Notes under the pieces: model-generated
Databases searched by the model: none
What the model saw: only the letters and a program-made list of their open reading frames with translations
What the model was told of the DNA's origin: nothing
Made by a program: the position numbers and the translations under genes
Assembly (NCBI RefSeq): GCF_020217005.1
Contig: NZ_JAIWOI010000367.1
Span: 1 to 18,356 of the forward strand
Source: Rheinheimera sp.
GTDB lineage: Bacteria > Pseudomonadota > Gammaproteobacteria > Enterobacterales > Alteromonadaceae
Length of the DNA: 18,356 nt
Reading direction: 5' to 3'
Shown: positions 1-6,960 of the stretch, in pieces
How positions within the stretch are numbered: the first letter of the stretch is position 1
Layout of the letters: each line of letters opens with the position of its first letter

Positions 1-91
1 CGTCTTGTCTTTCACACTCTTTACTACGTTCTGTATCCGGTCGTTTTATTGCTGTTGAACCAGCTGTTCGACCCGAGTTGTGATTATATTA

Positions 92-114
92 TTGCGATAA
101 CTATTATTTCGCAA
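92..114. repeat. Short inverted repeat TTGCGA-N11-TCGCAA
   Basis: TTGCGA at 92-97 is the exact reverse complement of TCGCAA at 109-114, and a T-rich stretch follows at 116-136. It could be a weak rho-independent terminator for a gene left of the window, or a protein-binding site. The stem has only three G-C pairs, so either reading is tentative. Confidence 0.3.
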
Positions 115-315
115 GTTTAATTTTTAATTATTTTGATAATTCTTATTAAGTATTTGATTTATAACTGTTTTTATTTTTATCTTCGATGGTGTAACAACAA
201 TAACTTAGGTTCAGGTACTGGTTTTCTCTCTTCAAGCGAGCTGGCTGAACCAGCATACGGGGCTTAGCCGCTGTTTTTATGAACAATGCGTGGTACATAA
301 TCATTTTTGTTGCAA

Positions 316-343
316 AAAAGATAACAAATAAGCACTATCTTTT
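316..343. promoter_or_regulatory. 8-12-8 inverted repeat in the DUF2059 leader
   Basis: AAAAGATA (316-323) and TATCTTTT (336-343) form a perfect 8-base inverted repeat with a 12-base spacer. It ends 12 bases before the AAGGAG ribosome binding site (355-360) of the DUF2059 gene. The layout suits either an operator or a leader hairpin. The arms are A/T-rich, so chance occurrence is not excluded. Confidence 0.3.
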
Positions 344-367
344 GTTCATCAATCAAGGAGATTATCG

Positions 368-865
368 ATGAACTTAAAGTTATTAAGCTGCGTCAGTGTA
401 TTGTTATGTAGTTTTGTCAGTCTGGCCGAGCCAGCCAAGCCTGAAACTGTAGAGCTGTTTCTGAAAGTAACGGATGCCGCCGCTACAATAGATTACGCTT
501 ATGCGCAGTTAGATCAGATGAGCGAGCAAATGGTTCGTGCTCAACTCAAAGATGGAAAGGACGATCCTTTGGTACAGAAGCACTTGCGGGAACTGAACCA
601 GTTGGTTCGCTCTGAGTTATCCTGGCAACAGTTAGAGCAGCCTATGAGCGCGCTTTATGCCAGTATTTTTACTGAAGACGAGTTACAAGGCATTATCGCT
701 TTTTATCAATCACCAGCAGGTCAGAAGATGGTCAAGCGTCAGCCGGAATTGATTCAGGCCAGCATGGCAATGATGCAGGAACTGTCGATGCAGTTAATGC
801 CTAAAATTAAGCAATTGGTAGAGAAACAGAGCCAGGAAAGGATAGAGCAAAGTCAGAAGAAGTAG
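368..865 (+). CDS. DUF2059 family secreted protein
   Basis: A 165-residue protein of unknown function. Residues 1-20 form a signal peptide (Lys near the N-terminus, a hydrophobic core, likely cleavage after SLA), so the mature protein should be periplasmic. The C-terminal half carries the DUF2059 signature: a Phe-Thr-Glu-Asp-Glu-Leu segment followed by IAFYQSPAGQKM (about residues 110-121) and a helical region with repeated Met and Gln residues. The Lys/Gln/Glu-rich tail (about 150-165) looks disordered. The ATG has a strong AAGGAG seven bases upstream. The gene stands alone, converging on xerC with 25 bases between stop codons. DUF2059 proteins have no established biochemical role, and none is assigned here. 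Confidence 0.85.
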   Translation: MNLKLLSCVSVLLCSFVSLAEPAKPETVELFLKVTDAAATIDYAYAQLDQMSEQMVRAQLKDGKDDPLVQKHLRELNQLVRSELSWQQLEQPMSALYASIFTEDELQGIIAFYQSPAGQKMVKRQPELIQASMAMMQELSMQLMPKIKQLVEKQSQERIEQSQKK

Positions 866-890
866 TTTTTTCGCCATTACGGCATGTACG

Positions 891-1802
891 TCAGCCCTTC
901 TTCTTCGCCCTCGGATGCGCACTGTCATAGACTTTAGCGAGCTGCTGGAAATCCAGGTGGGTGTAGACCTGAGTGGTATTGAGGTTGGCGTGGCCTAGTA
1001 GTTCCTGCACGGCGCGCAGGTCTGAGCTGGATTCGAGCATATGAGTGGCGAAGGAGTGACGCAGCATATGAGGGTGTAAATGCTGAGTTAAACCCTGGCG
1101 CTCCGACCAGAGGTTGACACGCTGTTGTACTTGCCTGTGGCTGATCCGGTTTTTTTGTTTACTTAAAAACAACGCCTCAGGCTCTGCCCCCACGTAAGCG
1201 CCTCGCACTTTTAGCCAGTCTTTCAGAGCAGCCACTGCCATACGGCCTATAGGTAGTACTCTTTGTTTATTGCCTTTGCCGCGCACCCGTATCAAGGCTT
1301 CGGACCAATCAATATCCTGCAGATTGGCACTGACCAGTTCGTCCAATCGTAAACCTGATGAGTAAAACAACTCCAGAATAGCTTTATCCCGGCAGGCGAG
1401 AGCATCTTCGCTGGTATCAAAATCCAGCAGGTGATGAATTTGGTCGACATCGAGATTTTTTGGCAAAGGTTTATCAAATTTTGGCACTTGTAGATAAGAG
1501 GCTGGGTTTTCTTTGAGTTTGCCTTGTTGCACCAGGTAACGGTAAAAGCTGCGTAACGAAGCGACCCGTAGCGCTAAGCTACGTGCTTTCAGGCTTTTGC
1601 GGCATGAAGAGATATGCTGTTGTAACTGGGTTTCGCTGAGATCTAGCCAATGACGTGCTTGCCCGGCCAATTGACTGGCCACAGCGCAAAGCTGTAAATG
1701 GTAGCTGGTTAAGGTTTTATCGCTGTAACCCCGTTCATGTTTTAAATAAGCCAGGAAAGCCGACAAGTCGGCCTGCCAATCAGCTAATTCAGGCGACAAC
1801 AT
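891..1802 (-). CDS. xerC: Tyrosine recombinase XerC
   Basis: Site-specific recombinase that acts with XerD at the dif site to resolve chromosome dimers at cell division. The 303-residue length is normal for XerC. Residues ~8-95 form the SAM-like N-terminal DNA-binding domain and ~110-290 the catalytic domain. The active-site residues are all visible: Arg152 (SSGLRLDEL), Lys176 (GKGNKQR), His245 and Arg248 (HPHMLRH), His271 (LLGHANL) and nucleophile Tyr280 (TTQVYTH). It is the last gene of the lptM-lysA-dapF-DUF484-xerC operon, and its ATG overlaps the end of the DUF484 gene by 14 bases, which suggests translational coupling. In E. coli the HAD phosphatase gene yigB follows xerC; here a convergent DUF2059 gene does. 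Confidence 0.95.
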   Translation of the reverse strand: MLSPELADWQADLSAFLAYLKHERGYSDKTLTSYHLQLCAVASQLAGQARHWLDLSETQLQQHISSCRKSLKARSLALRVASLRSFYRYLVQQGKLKENPASYLQVPKFDKPLPKNLDVDQIHHLLDFDTSEDALACRDKAILELFYSSGLRLDELVSANLQDIDWSEALIRVRGKGNKQRVLPIGRMAVAALKDWLKVRGAYVGAEPEALFLSKQKNRISHRQVQQRVNLWSERQGLTQHLHPHMLRHSFATHMLESSSDLRAVQELLGHANLNTTQVYTHLDFQQLAKVYDSAHPRAKKKG

Positions 1803-2460
1803 AAGAGGGTAAAACAGCTAATACCAGCTTCGCCAGATGGTCCAAAAATAAGGTGTCCATCCCTGGCTGGAAATGCTCGTCTGAGTCACTGCCAAAAGCC
1901 AGCAGGAACTGCTGCTCGTCCGACAGTGTTAACAGTTGCAAGGACACAGAGTGAATGTGAGATTCAAACAGCGCCGACATTTCGTCGCGGTTCATCCGGC
2001 CAAAATAATAAGTTTTGCCACTTAAACGGCGTTGCAGTATCAGCTGTAATTGCGCGACCTGCTCGGTTTTTTGCTGCAGGTCGACCAATACACAACTTTG
2101 CACCTGCGGCATTTTGGCGGTAAAGGCCTGCAGTGCACTTAATAACGCGCTTTGATCTGTGGTTTTTAATAATTCTAAGTGCAGATCGTTCAGCGCATAA
2201 AATATCTGCTCGTTCTGGCGGGCTATACCCATCAGACGCGTAATGTCATCTTCTAAAGAACGGATTTTTTCGCGCTGTAATTCCAATTGACGTTCTACTA
2301 AAGACACCACACCTCTTTGCTGGTGTGGTAAACGTAACCGGCTTAAAAGCTCCGGGTGCTGCAGAAAAAACTCTGGGTGATCATAAAGATAATCCACAAT
2401 CAGGCTAGCTTCAGCCAGTTCAGGGTTCACCAGTGTTGTATCGAGAGGAAGGTCGCTCAT
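1789..2460 (-). CDS. DUF484 family protein (YigA-like)
   Basis: A 223-residue cytoplasmic protein of the DUF484 family, which is found between dapF and xerC in many gammaproteobacteria. The N-terminal part contains the family signature [20 protein letters not shown] (about residues 23-42). A charged coiled coil follows (about 50-80), then a GAF-like C-terminal domain (about 90-220). Its function is not established; the conserved position beside xerC hints at a link to recombination or cell-cycle processes, but that is inference. Its ATG overlaps the dapF stop codon as ATGA and its 3' end overlaps xerC, so it is translated within the operon. Confidence 0.88.
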   Translation of the reverse strand: MSDLPLDTTLVNPELAEASLIVDYLYDHPEFFLQHPELLSRLRLPHQQRGVVSLVERQLELQREKIRSLEDDITRLMGIARQNEQIFYALNDLHLELLKTTDQSALLSALQAFTAKMPQVQSCVLVDLQQKTEQVAQLQLILQRRLSGKTYYFGRMNRDEMSALFESHIHSVSLQLLTLSDEQQFLLAFGSDSDEHFQPGMDTLFLDHLAKLVLAVLPSYVVA

Positions 2461-3326
2461 AAGAATAATTGTCCATCAAAAACATGTTCGGCTGGCCCTG
2501 TCATTTTGACGGGTTGGCCAGGCCCTTGCCAGCGGATCTGCAAAGAACCGCCTGGTAAATCTACCCTTACCTGGGTTTGTAATTTTTTCTGCATCTGACC
2601 AATCACTGCCGCAGCACAAGCACCTGTGCCACAAGCCAGGGTTTCACCAGCGCCACGTTCCCATACTCTTAATTTGACATGAGAAGGCGACAGCACCTGC
2701 ATAAAACCTATATTGGCGCGTTCAGGGAAACGTTCATGGTGTTCAAACACCGGCCCCCACTGATGCACCGGAGCCGTCTGAATATCATCGACCAGGATCA
2801 CCGCATGTGGATTACCCATAGAGACCACTCCACATAAAGTAGTGGCGTCTTCACTGTGCAGAATATAATTCAGCTCCTGTTTTTGTGCTTTAAAAGGCAC
2901 TTTGACCGGATCAAACTGCGGTACGCCCATATTGACCGTGACCTGACCATCTTGCTCTATATACAATGTGATTTTGCCGGACTTAGTGCTGACCGAAATT
3001 TTGTATTTATTGGTCAGGCCTTTATGCCGGACAAATTTCGCAAAACAGCGTGCGCCGTTGCCACATTGTTCTACTTCAGAACCGTCGGCATTAAAGATGC
3101 GGTAATGAAAATCCAGATCCGGATCGTATGGCGGTTCCACCATCAGCAACTGGTCAAAACCCACACCAAAGTTGCGATCGGCCAGCTTTTTGATTTGTTC
3201 TTTGGTAAAGAACACATTTTGGCTGACGGCGTCTATCACCATAAAGTCATTGCCCAAACCGTGCATTTTTGAGAAATGCACTAAGCTTTGGTGATTGCGA
3301 TCTTTAAATTTATTGTCTGGGTTCAT
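2457..3326 (-). CDS. dapF: Diaminopimelate epimerase
   Basis: Cofactor-independent epimerase that interconverts LL- and meso-diaminopimelate, giving the peptidoglycan cross-linking residue and the substrate of LysA. The two catalytic thiols are present: Cys88 in [10 protein letters not shown] and Cys232 in [10 protein letters not shown]. The N-terminal family motif [14 protein letters not shown] lies at residues 19-32. At 289 residues it is about 15 longer than the E. coli enzyme because of a polar N-terminal extension. The ATG used here directly follows the lysA stop codon (TGA-ATG). An internal GTG at codon 16 would give the usual length but has no visible ribosome binding site, so the N-terminus is not settled. 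The 3' end overlaps the DUF484 start by four bases. Confidence 0.95.
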   Translation of the reverse strand: MNPDNKFKDRNHQSLVHFSKMHGLGNDFMVIDAVSQNVFFTKEQIKKLADRNFGVGFDQLLMVEPPYDPDLDFHYRIFNADGSEVEQCGNGARCFAKFVRHKGLTNKYKISVSTKSGKITLYIEQDGQVTVNMGVPQFDPVKVPFKAQKQELNYILHSEDATTLCGVVSMGNPHAVILVDDIQTAPVHQWGPVFEHHERFPERANIGFMQVLSPSHVKLRVWERGAGETLACGTGACAAAVIGQMQKKLQTQVRVDLPGGSLQIRWQGPGQPVKMTGPAEHVFDGQLFL

Positions 3327-4577
3327 TCAGGGTACCAACTGTTCACCGTGCCACAGGTCTTGCCATTGCTCGCGCTGGCGGACTAAATAGCTACGGTCAC
3401 CATCCACCAGCACTTCGGCGGCTCTGGGTCTGCTGTTGTAGTTGGAACTCATGGTAAAACCATAAGCACCGGCCGAGCGCACCACCAGTAAATCGCCCGG
3501 CTCCAGGGCCAAAGCACGGTCTTTACCGAGGAAATCACCTGTTTCACAGACCGGACCTACCACATCGTAAGTGACGGCTGGAACATCAGGTTTTTGTTGC
3601 ACAGCAATAATAGATTGCCATGCGCTGTAGAGTGCCGGGCGAATTAAGTCGTTCATAGCTGCATCAACAATAGCGAAATGCTTTTCCTGACCTGGTTTTA
3701 AATACTCCACTTTGGTCAGCAGTACACCGGCATTGGCCATAATGGCACGACCCGGTTCAAAAATCAGCGACAGCTGTGGATACCCCGCCAGTTTTTCTAC
3801 TACTTTAGCGGCGTATTCAGCAGGATGCGGCGGAGTTTCACCGTCGTAAGGCACACCCAAACCGCCACCAATATCGATATGGCTTAAGTGGATACCCACT
3901 GCCGCTAATTTGTCGATCAATGCCAATAACTTATCTAAGGCATCTAAAAATGGCTGGGTTTCGGTCAGTTGTGAACCAATGTGACAGTCCACACCACAGA
4001 CTTTTAAATGTGAAGCGGCATTGGCTTGCTGGTACATGGCGAGCGCGTCGTTAATGTCGATACCAAACTTATTGGCTTTTAAACCGGTAGAAATATAAGG
4101 ATGGGTTTTGGCGTCGATATCCGGGTTCACCCGAATAGAAATAGGCGCAATGATATTCAAACGGCTGGCCACTTGCTGAATACGTTCCAGCTCTGGAATA
4201 GATTCGACGTTAAAGCACTTGATGCCGGTGTGCAGCGCAAACTCAATTTCAGTGACCGACTTACCTACACCAGAGAACACCACTTTTTTGGCATCGCCAC
4301 CGGCTTGCAAGACGCGGCGTAATTCACCTTCGGAGACGATATCAAAACCACTGCCAAGGCGGGCCAAAATGTTGAGCAGAGCTATATTGCTGTTGGCTTT
4401 GACGGCGTAACAAACGAGTAAGTCACGGCTTGGCGCAGCTTCAGCAAAAGCTTTGTAATGGCGCTCTATGGTCGCACGGGAATAGACATAAGTAGGCGTG
4501 CCAAATTCTGCGGCAATATCGGCTAAAGCTACGCCTTCGGCAAATAAGTTCTGATTCTGATAATTAAAGTAATCCAC
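3327..4577 (-). CDS. lysA: Diaminopimelate decarboxylase
   Basis: PLP-dependent enzyme (alanine racemase/ornithine decarboxylase fold III) that decarboxylates meso-diaminopimelate to L-lysine. Lys60 in CYAVKANSN binds PLP. Other family motifs are HIGSQ (199-203), GGGLGVPY (237-244) and EPGRAI (274-279), plus Cys344 in GPVCETGDFLG, which completes the active site across the dimer, and the C-terminal SAGAYGFTMSSNYN. The 416-residue length is typical. The start is a GTG whose G is shared with the lptM stop (TAGTG), with AAGGAA five bases upstream. Lying between lptM and dapF, it places the last two lysine-pathway steps in one transcript; in E. coli lysA is elsewhere. Confidence 0.96.
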   Translation of the reverse strand: MDYFNYQNQNLFAEGVALADIAAEFGTPTYVYSRATIERHYKAFAEAAPSRDLLVCYAVKANSNIALLNILARLGSGFDIVSEGELRRVLQAGGDAKKVVFSGVGKSVTEIEFALHTGIKCFNVESIPELERIQQVASRLNIIAPISIRVNPDIDAKTHPYISTGLKANKFGIDINDALAMYQQANAASHLKVCGVDCHIGSQLTETQPFLDALDKLLALIDKLAAVGIHLSHIDIGGGLGVPYDGETPPHPAEYAAKVVEKLAGYPQLSLIFEPGRAIMANAGVLLTKVEYLKPGQEKHFAIVDAAMNDLIRPALYSAWQSIIAVQQKPDVPAVTYDVVGPVCETGDFLGKDRALALEPGDLLVVRSAGAYGFTMSSNYNSRPRAAEVLVDGDRSYLVRQREQWQDLWHGEQLVP

Positions 4578-4744
4578 TACTGTTCCTTTGAAACTACTGG
4601 CTGATCGGCTGGCGCTGGTTGTTCTGCCGGCGCTTTATTGGGTTGTGGGGGTTGAGGCAATGTCAAAGGACCTTTTTGGCCACAGGCCAGTAACCATTGG
4701 CTGAGCAACAGGATGCACACCAGTCTTTGTCGCTTTGTATTCAT
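4577..4744 (-). CDS. lptM: LptM (YifL) small outer-membrane lipoprotein
   Basis: A 55-residue lipoprotein. The first 20 residues form a signal peptide ending in the lipobox WLLA followed by Cys21, then the family signature CGQKGPLTLP and a Pro/Gln/Ala-rich disordered tail. LptM (formerly YifL) has been reported to bind the LptD-LptE translocon and help its oxidative maturation. The position directly upstream of lysA/dapF and divergent from cyaY matches the yifL-dapF-xerC context of E. coli. The stop codon shares its G with the lysA GTG start (TAGTG). No strong Shine-Dalgarno sequence precedes the ATG; the leader is A-rich. It is the first gene of the five-gene minus-strand operon. Confidence 0.9.
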   Translation of the reverse strand: MNTKRQRLVCILLLSQWLLACGQKGPLTLPQPPQPNKAPAEQPAPADQPVVSKEQ

Positions 4745-4774
4745 GGTTTTTATTTCATTAATTATTTTGCGCTC

Positions 4775-4780
4775 TATAAT
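4775..4780 (+). promoter_or_regulatory. -10 box of the cyaY promoter in a 72-base divergent region
   Basis: A perfect TATAAT lies 37 bases before the cyaY ATG in the short gap between divergent lptM and cyaY. The -35 region is AT-rich with no good TTGACA match at 16-18 bases. AGGTGA at 4806-4811 is the cyaY ribosome binding site. The opposite-strand promoter for the lptM operon must overlap this region, but I could not pick out its boxes confidently. Confidence 0.5.
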
Positions 4781-4816
4781 CGCATCCTTAACAGCAAAAG
4801 CAAACAGGTGAAACCG

Positions 4817-5140
4817 ATGAATGACGTAGAATATGACGAACTGACCGATCAGGTGCTGCTTGCGGTGGAAGATGCGATAGAAGCATTGGACTTGGATCTG
4901 GATTATGAGTCGAACGGTGGCTTGTTAAGTATCAGTTTTCCGGATGGTAGTAAGGTGATTATTAATAAGCAACCGCCACTGCATCAGCTGTGGGTTGCCA
5001 CTAAATTTAATGGCCACCATTTTGAATTAAAAGACGGTGTCTGGATTGATAACAGAACAGGTGCTGAGTTCTGGGCATTAATTTCCGATGCCTTTAGTAA
5101 GCAGTCAGGCCAAAACGTGGTGCTTAGCGCTCAGTCCTGA
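4817..5140 (+). CDS. cyaY: CyaY, bacterial frataxin
   Basis: Iron-binding protein that interacts with IscS and tunes iron-sulfur cluster assembly in the cytoplasm. The 107-residue length equals the family norm. The N-terminal helix is rich in acidic residues (EYDELTDQ, EDAIEALDLDLDYE), the presumed iron-binding surface. The beta-sheet motifs follow: GGLLSISFPDGSKVIINKQ, PLHQLWVA and GVWIDNRTGAEFW. The frame is open further upstream, to 4697, but that would run into the divergent lptM gene. The chosen ATG has AGGTGA five bases upstream and starts exactly where homologues do (MNDVEYDELTD). The next gene starts 38 bases later on the same strand and may be cotranscribed. Confidence 0.95.
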   Translation: MNDVEYDELTDQVLLAVEDAIEALDLDLDYESNGGLLSISFPDGSKVIINKQPPLHQLWVATKFNGHHFELKDGVWIDNRTGAEFWALISDAFSKQSGQNVVLSAQS

Positions 5141-5178
5141 GTGGCAAGGCACGCAAATTAAAGAAACAGAGAAATACA

Positions 5179-5850
5179 ATGGCTTTACTTCCTTTTGTTG
5201 ATGTAAAACCTGCAGCTCAGGCCGATGCCGCAGTGGTCTGGTTACATGGTTTAGGTGATTCGGGTGATGGTTTTGCCCCTATTGTGCCGGAATTACGTTT
5301 ACCAAAAAATTCTGGCATCCGGTTCTTATTCCCACATGCGCCTGTGCGTCCTATCACGATCAACGGTGGTATGCAGATGCGTGGCTGGTACGATATAAAG
5401 ACCTGGGATTTAAACGACAGGGCCGATGAAACTGGTGTACGCGAATCGGCTGCAGCTGTTCAAGCTTTAATCGACAAACTAATTGAGCAGGGCATTCCGG
5501 CCAATCGTATTTTGTTGGCAGGTTTTAGTCAGGGTGGTGTTATTGCGCTACATTTATTACCCCGCCTTCCATACAAGCTAGCAGGCGTCATGGCTTTATC
5601 AACTTACATGGCGGTGCCAGGCAAGTTAAAAGAAGAAATGACAGGAGTGAACAAAAGCACAGCTGTGCTGGTGAATCATGGTACTCATGATGAAGTGGTG
5701 CCTTACAGCGCGGGTCAGGCTGCTTTTAACGCTTTGAAATTTGCAGGTTTTAATGTGAATTGGGTGGATTATCGTATGGGGCATAGTGTCTGCCCACAAC
5801 AAATTGCCGATATCAGCCGTTTTATTCAGCAGCAATTACCCGCACTTTAA
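5179..5850 (+). CDS. Carboxylesterase / phospholipase family alpha/beta-hydrolase
   Basis: A 223-residue cytoplasmic serine hydrolase of the phospholipase/carboxylesterase family, which includes bacterial carboxylesterase II and acyl-protein thioesterases. The catalytic triad is clear: Ser117 in GFSQGG, Asp171 in NHGTHDEVVP and His202 in MGHSVCP. The oxyanion-loop motif WLHGLGDSGDGF (21-32) and MRGWYDI (67-73) are also typical. It probably hydrolyses short acyl esters or thioesters; the natural substrate cannot be read from sequence. It follows cyaY by 38 bases and precedes the DUF2914 gene by 16, so the three may form an operon. AGAG about 9 bases before the ATG is a modest ribosome binding site. 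Confidence 0.92.
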   Translation: MALLPFVDVKPAAQADAAVVWLHGLGDSGDGFAPIVPELRLPKNSGIRFLFPHAPVRPITINGGMQMRGWYDIKTWDLNDRADETGVRESAAAVQALIDKLIEQGIPANRILLAGFSQGGVIALHLLPRLPYKLAGVMALSTYMAVPGKLKEEMTGVNKSTAVLVNHGTHDEVVPYSAGQAAFNALKFAGFNVNWVDYRMGHSVCPQQIADISRFIQQQLPAL

Positions 5851-5866
5851 CCATGGAACAGCACAA

Positions 5867-6643
5867 GTGACAACAGCGCAGGAAAAACTAGTAGTCCGGG
5901 TCAGTCTGGGACCTGCTGCAGTAGCCTCTGGCACCGACTTACCCGAGCCTGTTACTGAACAACAGTGGCATTGGCGACGCATCACTGGTGCTTTACTGAC
6001 TCTCTGTGCTGCCGCTTTGTTGTTGTATGGCTGGTTAAACGTGGAGTCGCCTGATACCGCGGTAAATACTATCCCAGAGAATGCCCCTGTTGTGAGCACT
6101 GCAGAATCTATCGAAGCCGCAACACCAGAGTTGGTGTTGGCGGCCGTACAGCAAAATGCAGAACCTGTAGTTTCGGGCGACTTAAAGTTTGAGTCTGAAG
6201 TTGAAGGAGTCACTGAAACCGCGGTTTCAGAGCCAAGGGGGGAAGCACAACCTGCGGTAGAACAATCAGCCGAAGATGCGGATGCGCAGCAGGAAGATGG
6301 GGCGCCTTTGTTTCATGCCGATACAGGGGTTTTAAGGTTAGCCCTCTTAACCAATCAAAATCCATCGGCTAAGGCCTTTAGTTTTGGTGAGCAGATTGAC
6401 GCTGCGACAGTGCCGCATTTGGCTTTATATTCTGAGGTTACAGGTTTGAATGGCCAGCACATTGAACATCGCTGGTATTACGAAGGTAAACTGATGACCA
6501 AGATCACACTTCCGGTTAAACTCGATTATTGGCGGACCTATAGCAGAAAAGAGTTTGATGCTAATCAAAAAGGCGAATGGCGGGTGGAGATTCTTGATCC
6601 ACAACAGAATCTGCTATTTAGCCATCACTTTCATTATCAATAA
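5867..6643 (+). CDS. DUF2914 domain membrane-anchored protein
   Basis: A 258-residue protein of unknown function, read here from a GTG at 5867. It has a short cytoplasmic N-terminus, one transmembrane helix (about residues 39-57, GALLTLCAAALLLYGWL), a long acidic, Ala/Glu/Val-rich low-complexity linker (about 58-145), and a C-terminal DUF2914 domain (about 155-258). The domain motifs are TGLNGQHIEHRWYYEGK, LPVKLDYWRTYSRK and GEWRVEILDPQQNLLFSHHF. This suggests an inner-membrane anchor with a periplasmic or extracytoplasmic beta domain. An alternative GTG start at 5786 would overlap the esterase gene by 65 bases; the GTG at 5867 is preferred because GGA lies about 9 bases upstream. The linker contains a perfect 18-base DNA palindrome. 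The gene sits where cyaA is found in E. coli. Confidence 0.75.
   Translation: MTTAQEKLVVRVSLGPAAVASGTDLPEPVTEQQWHWRRITGALLTLCAAALLLYGWLNVESPDTAVNTIPENAPVVSTAESIEAATPELVLAAVQQNAEPVVSGDLKFESEVEGVTETAVSEPRGEAQPAVEQSAEDADAQQEDGAPLFHADTGVLRLALLTNQNPSAKAFSFGEQIDAATVPHLALYSEVTGLNGQHIEHRWYYEGKLMTKITLPVKLDYWRTYSRKEFDANQKGEWRVEILDPQQNLLFSHHFHYQ
6213..6230. repeat. Perfect 18-base palindrome inside the DUF2914 gene
   Basis: CTGAAACCGCGGTTTCAG is its own reverse complement with no spacer. It encodes part of the disordered linker, where protein constraint is weak. It could be chance or a protein-binding site; no other copy was noticed in the window. Confidence 0.6.
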
Positions 6644-6829
6644 TATCCCCCTCGTACTTGAAGCTGCAGCTTTGTTGCCTGAGTGCTTTCGCCCCAGTCA
6701 CAAATTTCGATGGATTAACTTTGCTCTCTGGCGAGCATCCACCTCAAGCCATAGACGCATAGGACAACTATGCTCCAGGGGGCTCAATCACCTGTCGTCG
6801 CGCTGCAACTCCAATTACTTTGGGCATAT
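6643..6829. repeat. Degenerate palindromic intergenic repeat element
   Basis: The outer arms are imperfect inverted repeats: GTACTTGAAGCTGCAGC (6654-6670) and the complement of 6802-6818 (GTAATTGGAGTTGCAGC) agree at 14 of 17 positions. ATAT-CCC at each end and GCCCC-type inner arms (about 6691-6695 and 6776-6782) continue the symmetry. The centre has a small hairpin, GCATAG-GACAA-CTATGC (6757-6773). The left end starts at the stop codon of the DUF2914 gene. From memory, elements with this TACTTGAAGCTGCAGC ... GCTGCAACTCCAAGTA framework occur in many copies in Rheinheimera/Shewanella-type genomes; I cannot confirm copy number here. It is non-coding as far as I can see. Confidence 0.7.
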
Positions 6830-6855
6830 GCCCTGATTACTTGGTGCTGCTTCGT

Positions 6856-6882
6856 CTGCCACTTTGCTTACTTTGGGTATAT
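6856..6882 (+). repeat. Second, partial copy of the element's right end
   Basis: The 27 bases 6856-6882 match 6803-6829 at 21 positions in direct orientation, 53 bases apart, including the shared core TTACTTTGGG and the ATAT end. This indicates a tandem or nested partial copy of the right arm of the palindromic element, lying between the full copy and hemC. Confidence 0.55.
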
Positions 6883-6885
6883 ACT
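6856..6885 (+). promoter_or_regulatory. Candidate hemC promoter within the repeat tail
   Basis: CTGCCA (6856-6861, 4 of 6 to the -35 consensus) and TATACT (6880-6885, 5 of 6 to the -10 consensus) are spaced by 18 bases. Transcription would begin near 6892, giving a leader of about 70 bases before hemC. Both boxes lie in or at the edge of the partial repeat copy, so the element may supply the promoter. Assigned by consensus only. Confidence 0.4.
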
Positions 6886-6960
6886 AAGCGGCATTTTCAG
6901 GCAGATCAGCCTTTATCATCATTCTGTTGCTGCTGTTTCCCGCTGTTTAAAGGAGTACCA

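Larger units (their letters stand above)
1..367. other. AT-rich intergenic leader before the DUF2059 gene
   Basis: No gene can be supported in this stretch. All three plus-strand frames are open for the first 50 to 120 bases; frame 1 ends at a TAA at 118-120 and reads as hydrophobic residues. The tail of an upstream gene is therefore possible but unproven. The rest is AT-rich, with small inverted repeats: TTGCGA/TCGCAA (92-114), GGTTCAG/CTGAACC (208-214 with 245-251) and AAAAGATA/TATCTTTT (316-343). A CATAAT hexamer at 296-301 could be a -10 box for the downstream gene, but no good -35 box lies at the right distance. Confidence 0.5.

Noticed and set aside
1..120. Open frame at the left edge ending at TAA 118-120
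   Set aside because: All three frames are open there and the segment is too short to recognise a family, so no partial gene was called.
4697..4816. N-terminal extension of cyaY from an upstream in-frame start
   Set aside because: It would overlap the divergent lptM gene and the TATAAT box, and frataxin homologues start at the ATG at 4817, which has a proper ribosome binding site.
5786..5866. Upstream GTG start for the DUF2914 gene
   Set aside because: It would overlap the conserved catalytic His region of the esterase gene by 65 bases; the GTG at 5867 lies just after the esterase stop.
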